From: Stichopus chloronotus
Lineage: Eukaryota; Echinodermata; Holothuroidea; Aspidochirotida; Stichopodidae
DNA length: 64,000 bases
Assembly: GCA_021234535.1 (NCBI GenBank)
Contig: CM037843.1
Coordinates: 26,195,911-26,259,910, forward strand
Direction: 5' to 3'
Shown: positions 1 through 12,600 of the stretch, in pieces
How the letters are laid out: the number at the start of each line of letters is the position of its first letter
Position numbering within the stretch: the stretch's first letter is position 1
Notes under the pieces: model-generated
What the model saw: only the letters and a program-made list of their open reading frames with translations
Database searches by the model: none
Told to the model about the DNA's origin: nothing
Translations under genes and position numbers: made by a program

Positions 1-789
1 GCTGTACATCAATATTTTGGTTTTTTATTTAAAATTGGTTTCTCAGGATTTCTCTGCTTTTATGAGGAAACATTTACAGTAATTGTAGAAATGCAAGCTA
101 TTTATGCAATCTAAAGTCACTTTGCGGACAGTATGTGTTTACAGGCCTACGTTTACATTTTTCCAGTTGATATTGAACATAGGATATCCGGAACACAGAA
201 TCTTGTGGAAACATGTTAACATTTCTTGTCTTATAACTTAGAAAATATTAAGTGTGCATAAGATAGAAGACCAAGATTAAGAACATGAATAATTTTACTT
301 CAATTTATGCTGAAGATATGAGGGTGGATGGGTGATTTTAGGTACATTTTTGAGTGGATCAATTTATGGCTTTTTTTCCTAGTTAACATTTCAGAGGTGA
401 CCAAAATTCTCAATTGGTTCTATTCTTTGATTGACAGCAACTTGAAAGGCTGCAGAGTAGCTAATATTACACAGCATACACAAGGGCCCAGTGTTTTGAT
501 TACACATGTGGAGGAGTTTTAAATATAATATTCTGTGGAAGGATTAGTATTAGTAATAAGGATTACTGTAGTTGTAAGGGATTAGTATTAGTAACTGGTT
601 TCTTGTGACATTTAAAACTGTCTAGAGCGATGAGTTACTGCCTTTACATGTTGGGAAGTGTAGAACTTAATTAAGAAGTTGTGGATCAGAAAGTCTGCGG
701 ACTCATCAAGGATCATGGATGAACACTGGTAAAATTTGCCTACTCTTTTCAATCAGTGTTCAGAGTGCAATGAGTCAAGGGTGAACCAG

Positions 790-1165
790 TAATTGGATAC
801 AAACCCAAACCTGTCAGTCCATGGCAGTCCTTGCCGGACTGCCATTTGACATCCTCATCCGACGGACGAGAGTGTATCCCCCAGTCATTAGCTACTTTCC
901 CAATGGTGAGGGTGGTGGTGGTGGAGGACCTACCCAGTGCTGCAGCCCATTATATTCGTCCTGAGCAACCTGAAGCTGACTAGACCCGAATTGTATGCCA
1001 AGAACCCAAATTGAATTCACCAAAAAACCCCTCAGCACCACTATAAACAGCTTTACTGGACAAGTAATTTTGAGTCCTCAGAAAATTTTCAAGTGGTTCC
1101 ACTGGGTATAAATCTGGGCACCTAGTGATCGCAAGATGGACGCTCTAGCCACCAAGCGAACCCTC
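790..1165 (-). mobile_element. Probable tRNA-derived SINE
   Basis: Read on the minus strand, the head has an A-box-like TGGCTAGAGCG (complement of roughly 1141-1151). A degraded B box, GATTTATACCC (complement of 1104-1114), follows about 37 bases later, which is close to the spacing inside a tRNA gene. The intervening bases (TCTTGCGATCACTAGG) look like the worn anticodon arm typical of tRNA SINEs. The body and left limit are estimated from a change in base composition; no poly(A) tail or target duplication was established. A chance tRNA-like arrangement is the alternative. Confidence 0.5.
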
Positions 1166-2022
1166 CACTCTCCACATGTTCCCAAACATCATTAGCTTGC
1201 TCGATGACAATATTGGTAGGTGTTAGTTTCCAAAAAGAAGACAAAACCCATTTCCGAGTTATGACCCCTGCAAAAAATGTGAAGGCTGGGGGCACACTAA
1301 TTCACATATCTCAAGGTACATGGTTGCATGGGAGTGATTATGCATGGCTATTGGTGAGTTTCTTGTGTAGTTTAGATGCATTTTTATCTCATGAACTGAA
1401 GGGACTCTGAATTTCCATCGATCCACTTTGCACATACTACGTAGTAAGAAAATTTGCTCTGTAAGTGTGTGAAAGAACTCATTTATATCTAATGTGTAAT
1501 TTCTCACATAATATGCAGAACTGTGATCATTGACTTGTATTATCTAAGCAGCCTTCATGAACATACAGATAATCATGTCCACAAGACCATGACAAGAACT
1601 AGTTTTAAAAAATTCTGTCAAAGCTACAACAATGGCCTGTTGGAGTGAATTGATATGGTGAGCTCCCTTGCTGGCAAGTTTACTCAGATTTTCTCAAAGT
1701 GAAACTGATTGTTATTTTTATGTGTCTGTTTACTGTGTTTCTTCCTCCAAAATATGTCACCAATATCTAAATAAAGATGGATGATTGTGGTGAACAAGCC
1801 ACTTCCTCATCTGGCGTGTCAAGTAAAGAACACACTGGAATGCCCTTAAGTGTGAATCATATGACTGAAATGTGGATCATGTTAATTGAGGTATTGTCTC
1901 AGCAGCTGGCTACTAAATATGGCATCTTCAAGAAAGTTACAGTACCTTCATTTCTGTTTCGTCAAATTTTTTAGTGTATGCACACAGAGTGTCAACAGTT
2001 TCTGGGGTATAGACTTAATTAA

Positions 2023-2145
2023 TGTAAGTCAACCTTAAACATACTTGAGTAGACCCCTGCTAATCCTTTTCAGCATACTGTAGACTATTCAGTCTATGCA
2101 TTTCCCTTCTGATGTCTATTCACTTGAGTCTGAGGTAGGCTTACA
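2023..2145 (+). mobile_element. 123-bp MITE, copy A
   Basis: The ends are imperfect inverted repeats: TGTAAGTCAACCTTA at the left and TGAGGTAGGCTTACA at the right. The same 123-bp unit recurs at 24121-24243, with a shared interior (CTATTCAGTCTAT and GATGTCTATTCAC). The fixed length and matching ends mark it as a small non-autonomous DNA transposon. It has no coding capacity. A target duplication could not be fixed with certainty, because both copies are flanked by AT-rich bases. Confidence 0.7.
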
Positions 2146-3167
2146 TGAAGTACCTCCCGTTTCTTGGACTAGCTTTAGTTGTAAGATTGAGCTCGCTCTG
2201 CAAAAAAATCGCAGACGTTTTCTACATGTGGGCATTGTTATCTATGTCATAGAATAGTGCTTTTTGAAACTGTTGTTGGAATTGAACAGAACTATAAGAC
2301 CATGTGATCTATCATGGTCCAATGGTCTGCAGTGAGTGGTGGTTACCATCTGTTTGGCAATGTGCAGGATTTGATTTGGGGAACCTGTGACAGACTTCAA
2401 CTGTTAATGTGACTGTAGACTGCAAGGATTGATAGATTGAGACAAGTATTCAATAAGTAGGATATTGACAGTCTACTGTGTTACCTTCTATAGTTTTATT
2501 TTTAAGAACTGAGGCATTTGGAAATGTTAAGTAATATTACAGTCCTGAGGCTGAGCACATTCATCAGTTACAACATTGGTTAACAAAGGTTGTAATATAT
2601 GTTGCACAATTAGGAGTGTTATAAAACTACATCTTGTAATTTGGTGCACCTTTAACATGGCTCAGTGTAGAGTTACTTCATTAGTTGTGTGACCAGTGTT
2701 TTCACTTTTAGCAGAATTATGATTTAAAATGAAATATAAGCTGGAATACAACCTATAGTGTTCTCCACAACTTTTCAAGAGATGGCATGACCGTATGTGA
2801 AGTGAATCCTGTATACTGTTGCAAAGTGATTGTGGAGGAGGGATTTGAGGGAAGCCATTGTAACAACCTTAACCGTAGGAATTTATGATTGAGATGCTAA
2901 ATGATACAAAATGGTGTCACTTAGGGAAGGTTTTTAAATCCCCCTTTGGAGAACAGTGCTCTACAATTCCCTGAAATTTTTGGGGGAGGGAATTTAAAAA
3001 ATTATAGGAGATTTGAGAAAATTATGCATGAATATTACTGTATTTCCACTATTTGTGACATTTTCCACTGCTGCTTTTGTCTATAAGTTTGTATATTTGG
3101 TACTTTTGAAATGGAATTCACAAATTTGTTCAATGTTTTGTTGAAAATGTAATGAATGTAAGGAAAA

Positions 3168-3182
3168 GGGGGGGGGGGGGGG
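3168..3182. repeat. Poly-G run
   Basis: Fifteen consecutive G residues, followed about 95 bases later by a 16-base T run (3277-3292). Similar G or C runs of 8-13 bases occur near 8610, 22982, 37887, 39257 and 42277. They are simple mononucleotide tracts, and their exact lengths may be affected by sequencing. Confidence 0.9.
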
Positions 3183-3926
3183 AAGCAGGAGGTGGGGAGA
3201 CATGACTCTTCAGCTGTGAATTGGAAAGATGTCGAGACACACACTATAATATCATTGGGAGTGTTTTGTTCCTTCCTTTTTTTTTTTTTTTTCTTCAACA
3301 ACTGAGACCTTCACATACCTGCTGGTACCGTGGTTTGCATGCACAGCAATTGTTTGTATACTGACATTCCTATATATCTCTCCTTATGTACCCAGCATTT
3401 TTTTAACTAACACATCTAACCCACTGCATAATCTCCCATACAGTGCGTATAATATTGGTGGGCTTCACTTACATCAGCTGCATGTCACGGTTTCCATTTA
3501 TCGATGAAGGTGAGTGCATTTACATCATGCTATTGCTATTTATCGTTTTGTTCACTCCATACATGTCGATTACATTACCGCACAGGGTAGTTGTAACATT
3601 TTCAGGCAGTCTTTTACCAAAGGAATTATTAACATGCATAGACATTAACATTTCATCCAAATCATCCCAAAATGAAATCCACGTAATTTTTGGGTTTTTG
3701 GATAAAGTTAGATTTTCCCCCGTAGGGTGGGACATGGGGTAAACTTGACATGAAGCTGTTTTCTGTTGACTTGGGAAATTCTATTGACAAAGAAATTGTA
3801 CCACCAAAGCTTAGGCTGTTGTATATCAGTTTCCAGATTTGGCTCTTTGCAGTCTTACCAAGATACTGTGGTATTGTGTATGTTTTTGTTTCATTTGGAG
3901 GGAGACTGTACTGAGTGGTATGTGAC

Positions 3927-4037
3927 TGGACAAATACCCCCAGGACATATGCCTTGGAAAGTAGCCCCCCCTCATAGCATGTTATTTCAGCTGGTGGTAA
4001 AAGATGAGGGTGTCTTGTCCGGTGGGGTATTTGTCCA
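3927..4037. mobile_element. GGACAA-type fold-back element, copy 1
   Basis: Perfect 14-base inverted repeats, TGGACAAATACCCC at 3927-3940 and its complement at 4024-4037, enclose about 83 bases. Pairing continues imperfectly inwards (AGGACATATGCC against CCGGACAAGACACC). A related fold-back with GGACAA and C-rich segments lies at 40948-41114. The size and palindromic layout suit a tiny MITE or fold-back element. There is no coding capacity. Confidence 0.6.
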
Positions 4038-5695
4038 TGGATAATTGTTTGGCAATCGAACAGTAGTCTTTCTGGCAAGTAATCTACTATATCTTCAGGG
4101 AATGTTCAGGCCTGTGATTAGACTTCACTATCAATTTATTATTGCCATAGAGATTGCAGTGGTCATCATTCACTGTACAGTACGTACATCACTGCTTAAA
4201 CACTGCTCCATTGTGCTTGTGAACCTATTCATATTGGCAATTGGGAAGTTTATGTTGTTGCAAAATATTGATTTGTGAATATGGGATCAACTTCCAAACC
4301 ACAGGGTTCTTAGATTTTCTCGCCACTGATTTGTACAGGACTTAAGTCGAATTTTATGCTTGAATGATGATTTTATATGATGTAGTTGTCAGGAGTGATG
4401 ATGTTTGAGTCAGTTCATGACAGAAAATCATGTCACTCTCAAGACCTATTCATCCATGTAATGAAAGTAACAGTAAATTGAATTTCTCATTAGTTTATCT
4501 TTGTTATGCTTCAGAGTTTGGTTGTCTCACCAAATTTTTTACACAACACGAAACTAGTGGTTGAATGGATTCCATCATGTCCACGTGTTATCTAGCCAGA
4601 GGGTGTAATTGTGGCAGGTTTTTCTTTTTTTGGCTGCCAAAAGCTTTTGTGTATCTAGGGCATCTTGCCAACTGTATTCAAGATTTGGAAACATCATCAG
4701 GTACTGTGGGAATTTTGAAATTAAAAATGTTTCATTAAATGGAAGCATGATATCATATTTACACCAGTTCTATTTTTGTTTGTCACATTTAGACCAACAT
4801 GTTAAGTGGTCATAATTAGCCTACCATTTACGGAGTGACCTCGGTGCCGATACAGTGCCCCTATAGCCAGACTTACAGACTTTAAAATTATTAAATTACA
4901 TTCTGAAGATGGCCACAAAATGCAGATGTATATCTCTATTCATATTTGTCACATTAGAGCATATCAGTGTTCTCAAAGACATGTTGTTAAGTGGTTATCT
5001 TTCAAACATAGAGACTTGTCTCTTGTTTGCACACACTTCACGTACCTTTAAAGCTGCATATTTATACATCTGACATTGAAGTGAACTGTTCCAAAAGTAA
5101 AATGTAAATTCTAAATGTAGGTTAATAAATGATCTGGTGGTAACTTTGTTGGTGACAGTTCAGTAAACATACAGTAGGCTAAATGCATTGCAAATTTGTG
5201 GTGTTGTGGGAATGAAAGGATAAAGTCATACGCTTTGTGTTATCCCTAGTTTTCTTAACATTTATTTCTAAGACATGTGAGAATTTTATATGCTCAGAGT
5301 GTTTTATTTTGAAGGCTTGTATTGTCTCCTCTCAAAAAATATTGATATCACTTAGCAATGTGAAACCTAGTAGTTATCAAGAGACGATAGAAACACTGAC
5401 ACTGTGCAACACTTCACATCATCGATCGTGCGTTTTTCATCAAACTTTGAAAAGTCATAGCATCTCAAAAATGGTAATACAATGTAGACATAGAATCCAA
5501 TGGATTGTCATTTAGTGTTTCACACTGCCACTTCTGAATGAGGGCAGCTTTTCTGGATGTCACTCTGTCTTTAAATAGGAAGGATGTTAGTGTTGGTGGC
5601 AAAATCTGTTCAAGATGTATTGCTTTTGACTTGATGCTACTGTACATTTTGCCACTATTTGGAGATGAAACATTAAAATTTACTGTGCATACTCC

Positions 5696-5866
5696 CTCAC
5701 CTCATAACCTATGCATTACTGTATTGACCCCGGTCTAGTCTGGGAATTACGGAAGGGTGGTTACCAGATACACACGCACAAAATTGGCAGATGCTAGTCC
5801 ATGGTCAATACGGTAATGCATTGGTTATATGAGGTGAGTACGTTGCTAACGAATTCCCAAACTAGG
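5696..5866. repeat. Two interleaved inverted repeats
   Basis: The arm at 5696-5729 (CTCACCTCATAACC…) is nearly the exact reverse complement of 5803-5838. A second arm, CTAGTCTGGGAATT at about 5735-5748, is matched by AATTCCCAAACTAG at about 5852-5865. The order is arm 1, arm 2, complement of 1, complement of 2, so the two stems interleave rather than nest. It could be a rearranged MITE or two overlapping fold-backs. Confidence 0.7.
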
Positions 5867-6250
5867 GAGTTTTGTGGATTCATTGTGAACTTATCAAACA
5901 AAGGAAGAATTTAAGCACACATCAACAAGTAAAGATAACTGGAGTAAAAATCGATATTCCTGTCCGAAGACAGGATTTCTGGTGAAATTGTTTAACGTCT
6001 GAGGCGGTACTGTATTTTGTATAGGTAGACACATTCACGCTCTGGAGAAATGAAGGAAATAGAAAGCCTGAAAATTGTAGGGAATAACTTTTCTAGCACA
6101 TTTCTATGTACTTGAATAAACATGCAACAAAGAGATCATGCGAATGCTATGAAATATTCAACTTTTCTGAAGGTACTGCACACCTTAATCCAGGAAGGTT
6201 AGTCAAGTACAGTATGATGTCACACACTGGTCATACCAGCTATCTCTTAA

Positions 6251-6911
6251 AGTGATCGCGTGTGTACTGAAAAACCAAAAAGATAAGATTATGTTTGATC
6301 TTAACTTTTTCTTTATTTTTAAATGTACACGCGAGGTTGTACATGAATGGACTATGTCTTTCAATGAAGGAAAATGGCAGTAACTACTTCGAAAAGGCAA
6401 CGGGATTGGCATAAAAACAGTAAAAAACAGAAATCATATTTGAAAATCAACGGTTCTTACTATAACCGCCTACATAATGAATATCCAACAGTACAGGTCT
6501 CACTAGTGTATCAAAAACATACTAAAGTCATCGCTTCTTGGTAGGTATCGGGAATTGTAGTATTTGGTGAAAGGAAACACTGTATTTACAAATAACCCAC
6601 GAACTGAACACAACCTTGCCCACGGCGTCAGTGATCCTGAGTTGGTAACTGAATATTCAATCCTAGTATACTTCCCATTGGCTTGCTCAAAAAGCACTCC
6701 GTTGATTTGAATGAAAATTGTCAACCACTACATTATCGTATTCTACACTTCTTGTTGTTATGTTAGGAGAATTTGAAATCATATGGCAAAATTAACCAAC
6801 TAAAACTTATTTATTTTCCCAGATTGTCTGAATGGTGTAATTAAAAGCCTTCCCAAAATTTTGGAGAAGAAATTTCAATGTTTAAACTTTTTGCCTATGC
6901 ACGCAATCACT
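6251..6911 (+). mobile_element. TTAA-flanked MITE (piggyBac-like), copy 1
   Basis: This 661-bp element begins AGTGATCGCGTGTGTACTG and ends CACGCAATCACT, giving a terminal inverted repeat of about 12 bases with imperfect extension. TTAA lies on its left (6247-6250) and the decayed TTCA on its right (6912-6915). Copies 2 and 3 at 13733-14395 and 26769-27374 share its full length and have intact TTAA on both sides. TTAA duplication is the hallmark of piggyBac-type transposition, so I infer a non-autonomous relative. The short open frame seen in the other copies is broken here by a one-base insertion near 6397. Confidence 0.75.
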
Positions 6912-9560
6912 TTCACTGCATGTTTTTGAACTTGCAAACATATCACACACTCACTTCTTAGGCAAAGGTGAGAGGCCTTGCACAGTGATTGGTATGAATT
7001 GAATTCACTGACTTTGCCATTGTCCTCTTATGTAAATTATATGGAATCATGCAGCTTTATGGTATGTACATTAAGTCATCATTTTGAAAAGGCAGCTGTT
7101 ATCAAATTCTCTTTGACCTTCTAATTTACATAATCTTGTTTATTGCCTCCATTAATAGTCTCCCTGCAAGTAATTTTATAGTCGTAGTATTGTTGCCTGC
7201 CTACTAAAGTTTATTATGTAACAATATGAGCCGCTGAGCTCTTCAGCTCGCGTAACTATCAAAAAGGAACTGATGTTTAGGTATCTGCACTACATCTAAA
7301 TCTATCGTAGAAGTGACTTCATAAAAACTGAAAATAATTGTTCCAAAAGTGAAGCTGATATCAACAGTCACTGTAGGGTTAAAGCATGTCAAACTGCAGG
7401 TTTGTGGTGGTTTTTGTTTCGTAGATATCCTTTTTTTTCTTTTAAATCTGAGACATAAGGCGTCACTGTGTTGCCTTTTCAGTGCTTGTGAACTGCAGAA
7501 AATAACAAGCATGTTCAATAAGAGTCTTATTAAGACCTTAACACCTGTGTGCTTGTGAATGTGAAGAGAGACTTTATACGGAGTCCGAAATTTTCTCAGA
7601 AAAGGTAGTTTTAATGAAGAAATACTGTCACAATATTCTCAGTTGCCCTTTTGGCTCGAATGATCCACTGTTGAAATACTACAACCACAGATATCAACAC
7701 ACTGCATATTCGTAGATCAGTTGTTCATTGTTTTTGTGAGTCTTCAGTTTGTTGATTGCTATTATCTTCTCTGTTTTCATCAACAAAAAGACTTGATCGG
7801 CATATATTCTTCTTTTTTAATGAAGATACGGAATGTGCAGAGGCATTTATAAATGTGGTGAATTTACTTTAGATCTAAAAATTTTTAACCACAGAATTCT
7901 CAGGGAAAAATGAATAATTGATGTTTTAAGTTAGAGAAGTTTCAGTTTATATGCTCTTCTTAGCAGCAGCAGTAATCCTGAGCTTTCACTGAATTTTTTT
8001 TTCAGTTTTCAAAGTACAAGGAGGTAGACTTGAATGCAAATAATCATTTGGATTAAACATATGTTGTTTGGTGCTGCGTTAATTGTATCATAGTGTATAT
8101 ATGTGACATAGAAACACAACTTTCAAAACAGCCTTGTAAACATTCCTCATAAATTTTGCTTTGTCCATCGAAGTGTGTCGTTGATATTAAGTACTACATT
8201 TACCTCTCTGGGGGTTGCCCTCTGAACTGAAAGGTTGCCACAAAATGTTGCATTTGTATTATCAAGAATTTGAATTGCATAGGTCTCACCTCAGAGCTTG
8301 AGGCCTCAATTAGCATATTTTGTTTCATTCTGATCTTGTTTGTCAAGTGTAGGTCCTTTGCTGCAGTCCATACCTTTAGCCGAACAGCACTTCCTAATAC
8401 CCAAGCAACCCCCCTCATTCTGTATTCCTTTCCCTTGCACTGCCAAAGCTGTTTAGTGGTACAGAAATGCATCAGTTTTTAACAAATTGACTAATCGATT
8501 CTAATCCAAGATCAGTTTTGCTGTGCTGGATGAGAGATCAGCATGAAGTGTACAATAGATGCTGAGACTTACAGTAGACTTTATCTTCCATTGTTTGCAA
8601 CTCCTCCCTCCCCCCCCCCCCCACATTTGCTTTCATTCTGCCACTTGAATCCTCACCATCTTTTTTTCCACCTCCAGCAGTTCTTATTTACAGTACTATA
8701 CTGCACATTGCCATCCTCAGTTAACTGTGTGCTGCAATTAGTTGGTCTTTTTTGTATAATGCACAAACCATTGCCAGGCACCGGGTAGGGGTAACGCTCC
8801 CTTAATTACTGAGAACGGTAGGAAACTGGAGTGCCCGGGAATTGTTGATCTGTTACTCATCAAGATTAGTCATTGGAAGCATCAAAAGCTACAGAATGAA
8901 ATTTCTGTCATCTCGTAATTGAGCAGTGCTTGGCTTTGGTAGTGTGACTTAAAGGGAAATAGGGCGTTTAGAATACACCGATAAAACATGCTAAAGAAAA
9001 TACCAGTAATCATTGTTAAACCATTTAGTCTCATCAATAAACATCTACCAAAGTTTCATCTTCTCAAAAAATTATGCATGTGATGAGTAATGGAAGATGC
9101 ATCATTTGAATTTTGAAAAGTTTGGGTGAACAAATTAGTGTTGAATCATAAATGACTGAATTTCTATCTGTGAGGAGCTTATTTCTCGAAAAGAAGGCTA
9201 CTGTCCTTCCTTATTTTGAATAATCTATCATTCTATGTCCACAAACATTGGTTTAAAAAATATGGATGTTTTCTCCAAAACAAAAGCCCTATTTCCCTTT
9301 AAATGGAACAAATCACTTTAATACAGTACTTACTAGTAAGTAATTCATGGAGGAAATGTTATGCCAGCTGTATCAAGAAGAAAACCATAATCTTCCAATC
9401 TTACTGAGAGTTCTTGTGTTTTGGCTGTCACAGTAGGGACTTATCAGGGACAGCTTCCTCGTAAGTGAAATGAAAAGTAATGTGAACCAGTCCCCTTTAG
9501 TGACATAAATATCGATGTAGTCGAATCTCTGAACATACTGTAGAGTTTTATTCATTTATA

Positions 9561-9604
9561 GATGCAGCCCACTGCCAATTATTTCTGGATGAGTTTGTGT
9601 AGAG
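9561..9604 (+). promoter_or_regulatory. Possible 5' UTR segment with upstream ORF
   Basis: A splice-acceptor-like TTCATTTATAG ends at about 9560, so 9561-9604 may be the untranslated start of the first coding exon. It contains an ATG at 9561 whose frame runs past the proposed start codon and stops at TAG (9612-9614), giving a 17-codon overlapping upstream frame. In the frame of the proposed start there is an in-frame TGA upstream, which supports ATG 9605 as the first codon of the long frame. If the exon boundary is right, the upstream frame would reduce initiation at 9605. Confidence 0.35.
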
Positions 9605-9637
9605 ATGGCCGATAGCCTCCTGGTTGGTCACACCCAA
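9605..9637 (+). CDS. CCDC9: Coding exon 1 (proposed start, residues 1-11)
   Basis: Encodes MADSLLVGHTQ and ends in a consensus donor, CAA|GTGAGT. It leaves phase 0, which is what the next exon requires. The start has G at -3 and at +4, a favourable context, and the same frame has a TGA a few codons upstream. Only 33 bases support it, so an unseen 5' exon elsewhere could replace it. Confidence 0.55.
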
Positions 9638-12600
9638 GTGAGTATGATGCTTTTCTTTGATACTATCAAATACGTGTGTAATCTCTAATCTCCTTAGACA
9701 GCGAGATTGTGGTGGATTAATAGAACTTGGTGTGGATTTGTGTCAGAATCCATCCACATGTCGCAATTCAATACGTAAATCGCTTTTACTCAAAGCTCTA
9801 GATGCTGGGAGTACTGTAAGGAAATGTGTGAACTTGAAGTGGCGTACTTGTCAGAGTGGGTGCAATGCATTGTTCGTAAATGATCTCTGCTTGGTGGAGA
9901 CAAAAAGCTGTAGGTTAGTTTGAGTGAGAACGGACTGTGATCCTTTTGTTACATTTGTGACAGAGGACCTTCGTCTCCCTCCTACCAAAAAAGAAAGGAA
10001 AAAAATGCTGATGTCCTCACATGATGAAATTTGGTATGAAATACTCCCTTTGAACATTAAACTTTTGATCATGAATGAAAGATGTACGTGCTCTCAGTCT
10101 TCCTTCCAATTTGGGACATCTACTGTAGATTGTTTTGGGGACTTCCTTTTAAACTGTGTTTAATGTCTCATGTTTTATACAAGCCATACAGAATGTAGAA
10201 ACAAACTGAAGAATGTAATACAGTCAAGTTCCCTCTTTCTTTACTCAACACATAAGGGATTGACAAAGCAAGCAGTTTTTGTGCCACTTTCATCTTCAGA
10301 ATGGTTTTGAATTCAACATGTGGACAATAATAGCCCATGAAAAGTAAATTAACAAAAGAGAATATCTTGATGAATTAACCATTCCATGACTGAAGTCACG
10401 TGATGTATTGAGAAAACCTTTGTGATTGGTCACTTTACCGTTACAGGTAAAGGGGTATTGAAAGTGAAAGCTAAACAATCTCACAGTGTGGGAAGACCTT
10501 CCTCAATTTCCCCCGCAAACACACTCAAAAAACTTCCGATTTCCCGCCAGTGTTTGTTTACCTCAATAAGCACACGAAGGGTGCAAATATTGAAACAAAT
10601 TGGCTGAGGTCTAGGGGCCCGCCATAGGTCCAAAGTAATTTTTGGTGATATTTTACAACTTGCTTGTTTTTTTCCTTCTTGGTTACAGTCTTTTCTTAAT
10701 TTTGTTTTCCTTTGTCCGACTATTTTTATATTTTGTCTAAATTTTTATTGTGTGTGTCTGGTCCTAGATTTCACTTGAATTTGTATACCGCAGATCTCCA
10801 CAAACCAGGTTCAGGTGGTTTGCAAGTGGTGTCGCATCCTTTCTTAATTATGCTGTACACTCAATGGACATGTTGCACTCTACATATGCAGTATCTGTAA
10901 TGTAATATATATATATACTTTGCTTTTAGGAGAGTTTTCAGAAGCTTGAAAATATCTGCTGGTTGTTAGCTGTAAGATGATATGACTTGCATCTGGCACT
11001 CAGAGTTGGAGACAGATCTGTGTTATGATGCAAAAGCGTGTACATTTAATTATGGCCTCTGTGTGGTGGCAGTACAGTAGTCTCTTGGTTGCTCTTGGTT
11101 GGTCTGTTTAACAATACCAAAGGGATAATGTGGTGGTAACATAAATGTAGTATACCATAGGGTAAACAATGGCTCACTGAAATACTGCAGCCTCCTATAT
11201 TCCCAAGATTGACATTTGGTTGATTTTACTACTTGTTGATCACACCTAAATACCAAAGACAGTTGTCCCTACTCAAGCATGCAGTCATATTTAATACTGA
11301 ACAATTCAATAAAAACAAAGTATAAACATAGCAGTGCATCTACTGGTCCCCTGTGAACGCATGATGGGGTCATTTGATTTTATGCCGTTTGTAACCACAA
11401 CCTGAAATTGAGATAAGTAAAAAAAAAAAAAAAAACTGTTCTCATTTTGGCATTATTGAGTGCAGTACCAAGCCAGTGAAATGTGTCCAAATGAGCAAGA
11501 TTGTTATGCACCTGTTTGACACCAGCACACAATAGCAGCTAGGTTGATTCGCTTCATTAAGATGATTGTTCTTTTTTTGTGTAAGTCCTGGCAACGTTTT
11601 GGGAGATGGTATCACATTAAGGAAATCATTCTCAGGCATTAGTTCTGATCGTGAAAGTGAAAGCTAAGGACTGTCAATGGTGTTGTGAATATTAAGTCAC
11701 TTTCATTGTTATGCATGATGACAGGAACTGACAGATGCACTGTAAAAGACAACAAGACTGAAAGCTGATCAAATTTGTCTTTAGGGCAGTGGAATGCACT
11801 TGTGCTGTGCAGAGAACACAAATTGTAATGAAGTGCAGTTTCCATGTGCAAATTCATGTGGATTTTGAAAATTCAGACCTACTGTAGCACTTTCTGGAAG
11901 TTATTTCAGAAACTTATGTGTTTGTTTTAAATTTTCCGCTTTGTGACCGACCCTCTTTTGGTCTGTGGGATTTCCTCTTTTTTCTACAGAATATTGATCT
12001 GAAATTCAGTTCAGATTTTCTTCTGATTTAATGTATTGTAGGTGTGTTGTACAGTTCAACAGACTAGTCACCACTATTCAGAACTCATCTTGGATAAATG
12101 TGCAAAACACAAGTTTTAACAAATTCAGTGCAGTCTTAAATTGTGTATGGATGAAGTTTGTTTTGCTCCAGTAGGCGCTTTCCAATTATTCGCCTGTACC
12201 GAGCTTCACGTAATGAATGTAGTCACTCGTGAAGCCTGCAGATCTGGATCAATGTATGTTGGAATTTTAAATATAGATTACGTTGCACATGTAAACAGTT
12301 CATATGAGGTGTTGGTGTACAGCACGGTACTATAGCGACCACATAAGGAAGCACACAACTTACCTGCAGTACCAGCAAGCTCAGTTAGGCTATGTCAAAA
12401 TCCACCTCTGTGTCAGTTATCCTGATGTTCAATGTCCATTTGTAGTTGCTGTCTATAAAGGAATGTGCCTTCTTTTTTTTTTTTTGTTTGGCTTCTGTTT
12501 CATAGTTAACTCAAAAGCTCACAGAAATTGTCGAAAACTTCACCCTTCTGGATATTTTGAGTAAAGAAGAACAGGAGGAACTGCTGACAGATAAAATTGA

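Larger units (their letters stand above)
1..9560. other. Upstream AT-rich DNA with scattered repeats
   Basis: I see no convincing coding exon in this stretch. Open frames of up to 138 codons occur (for example minus-strand 3662-4078), but they lack codon character, splice context and any recognisable domain. What it does hold is listed separately: a probable SINE (about 790-1165), a 123-bp MITE (2023-2145), a fold-back element (3927-4037), an inverted-repeat structure (5696-5866) and a TTAA-flanked MITE (6251-6911). Homopolymers include a 15-G run at 3168-3182 and a T run at 3277-3292. It may contain the promoter and 5' untranslated exons of the CCDC9-like gene, but I could not place them. 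Confidence 0.6.

Noticed and set aside
3662..4078. 138-codon minus-strand open frame
   Set aside because: It overlaps the fold-back element at 3927-4037 on its length and encodes no domain; codon usage looks random.
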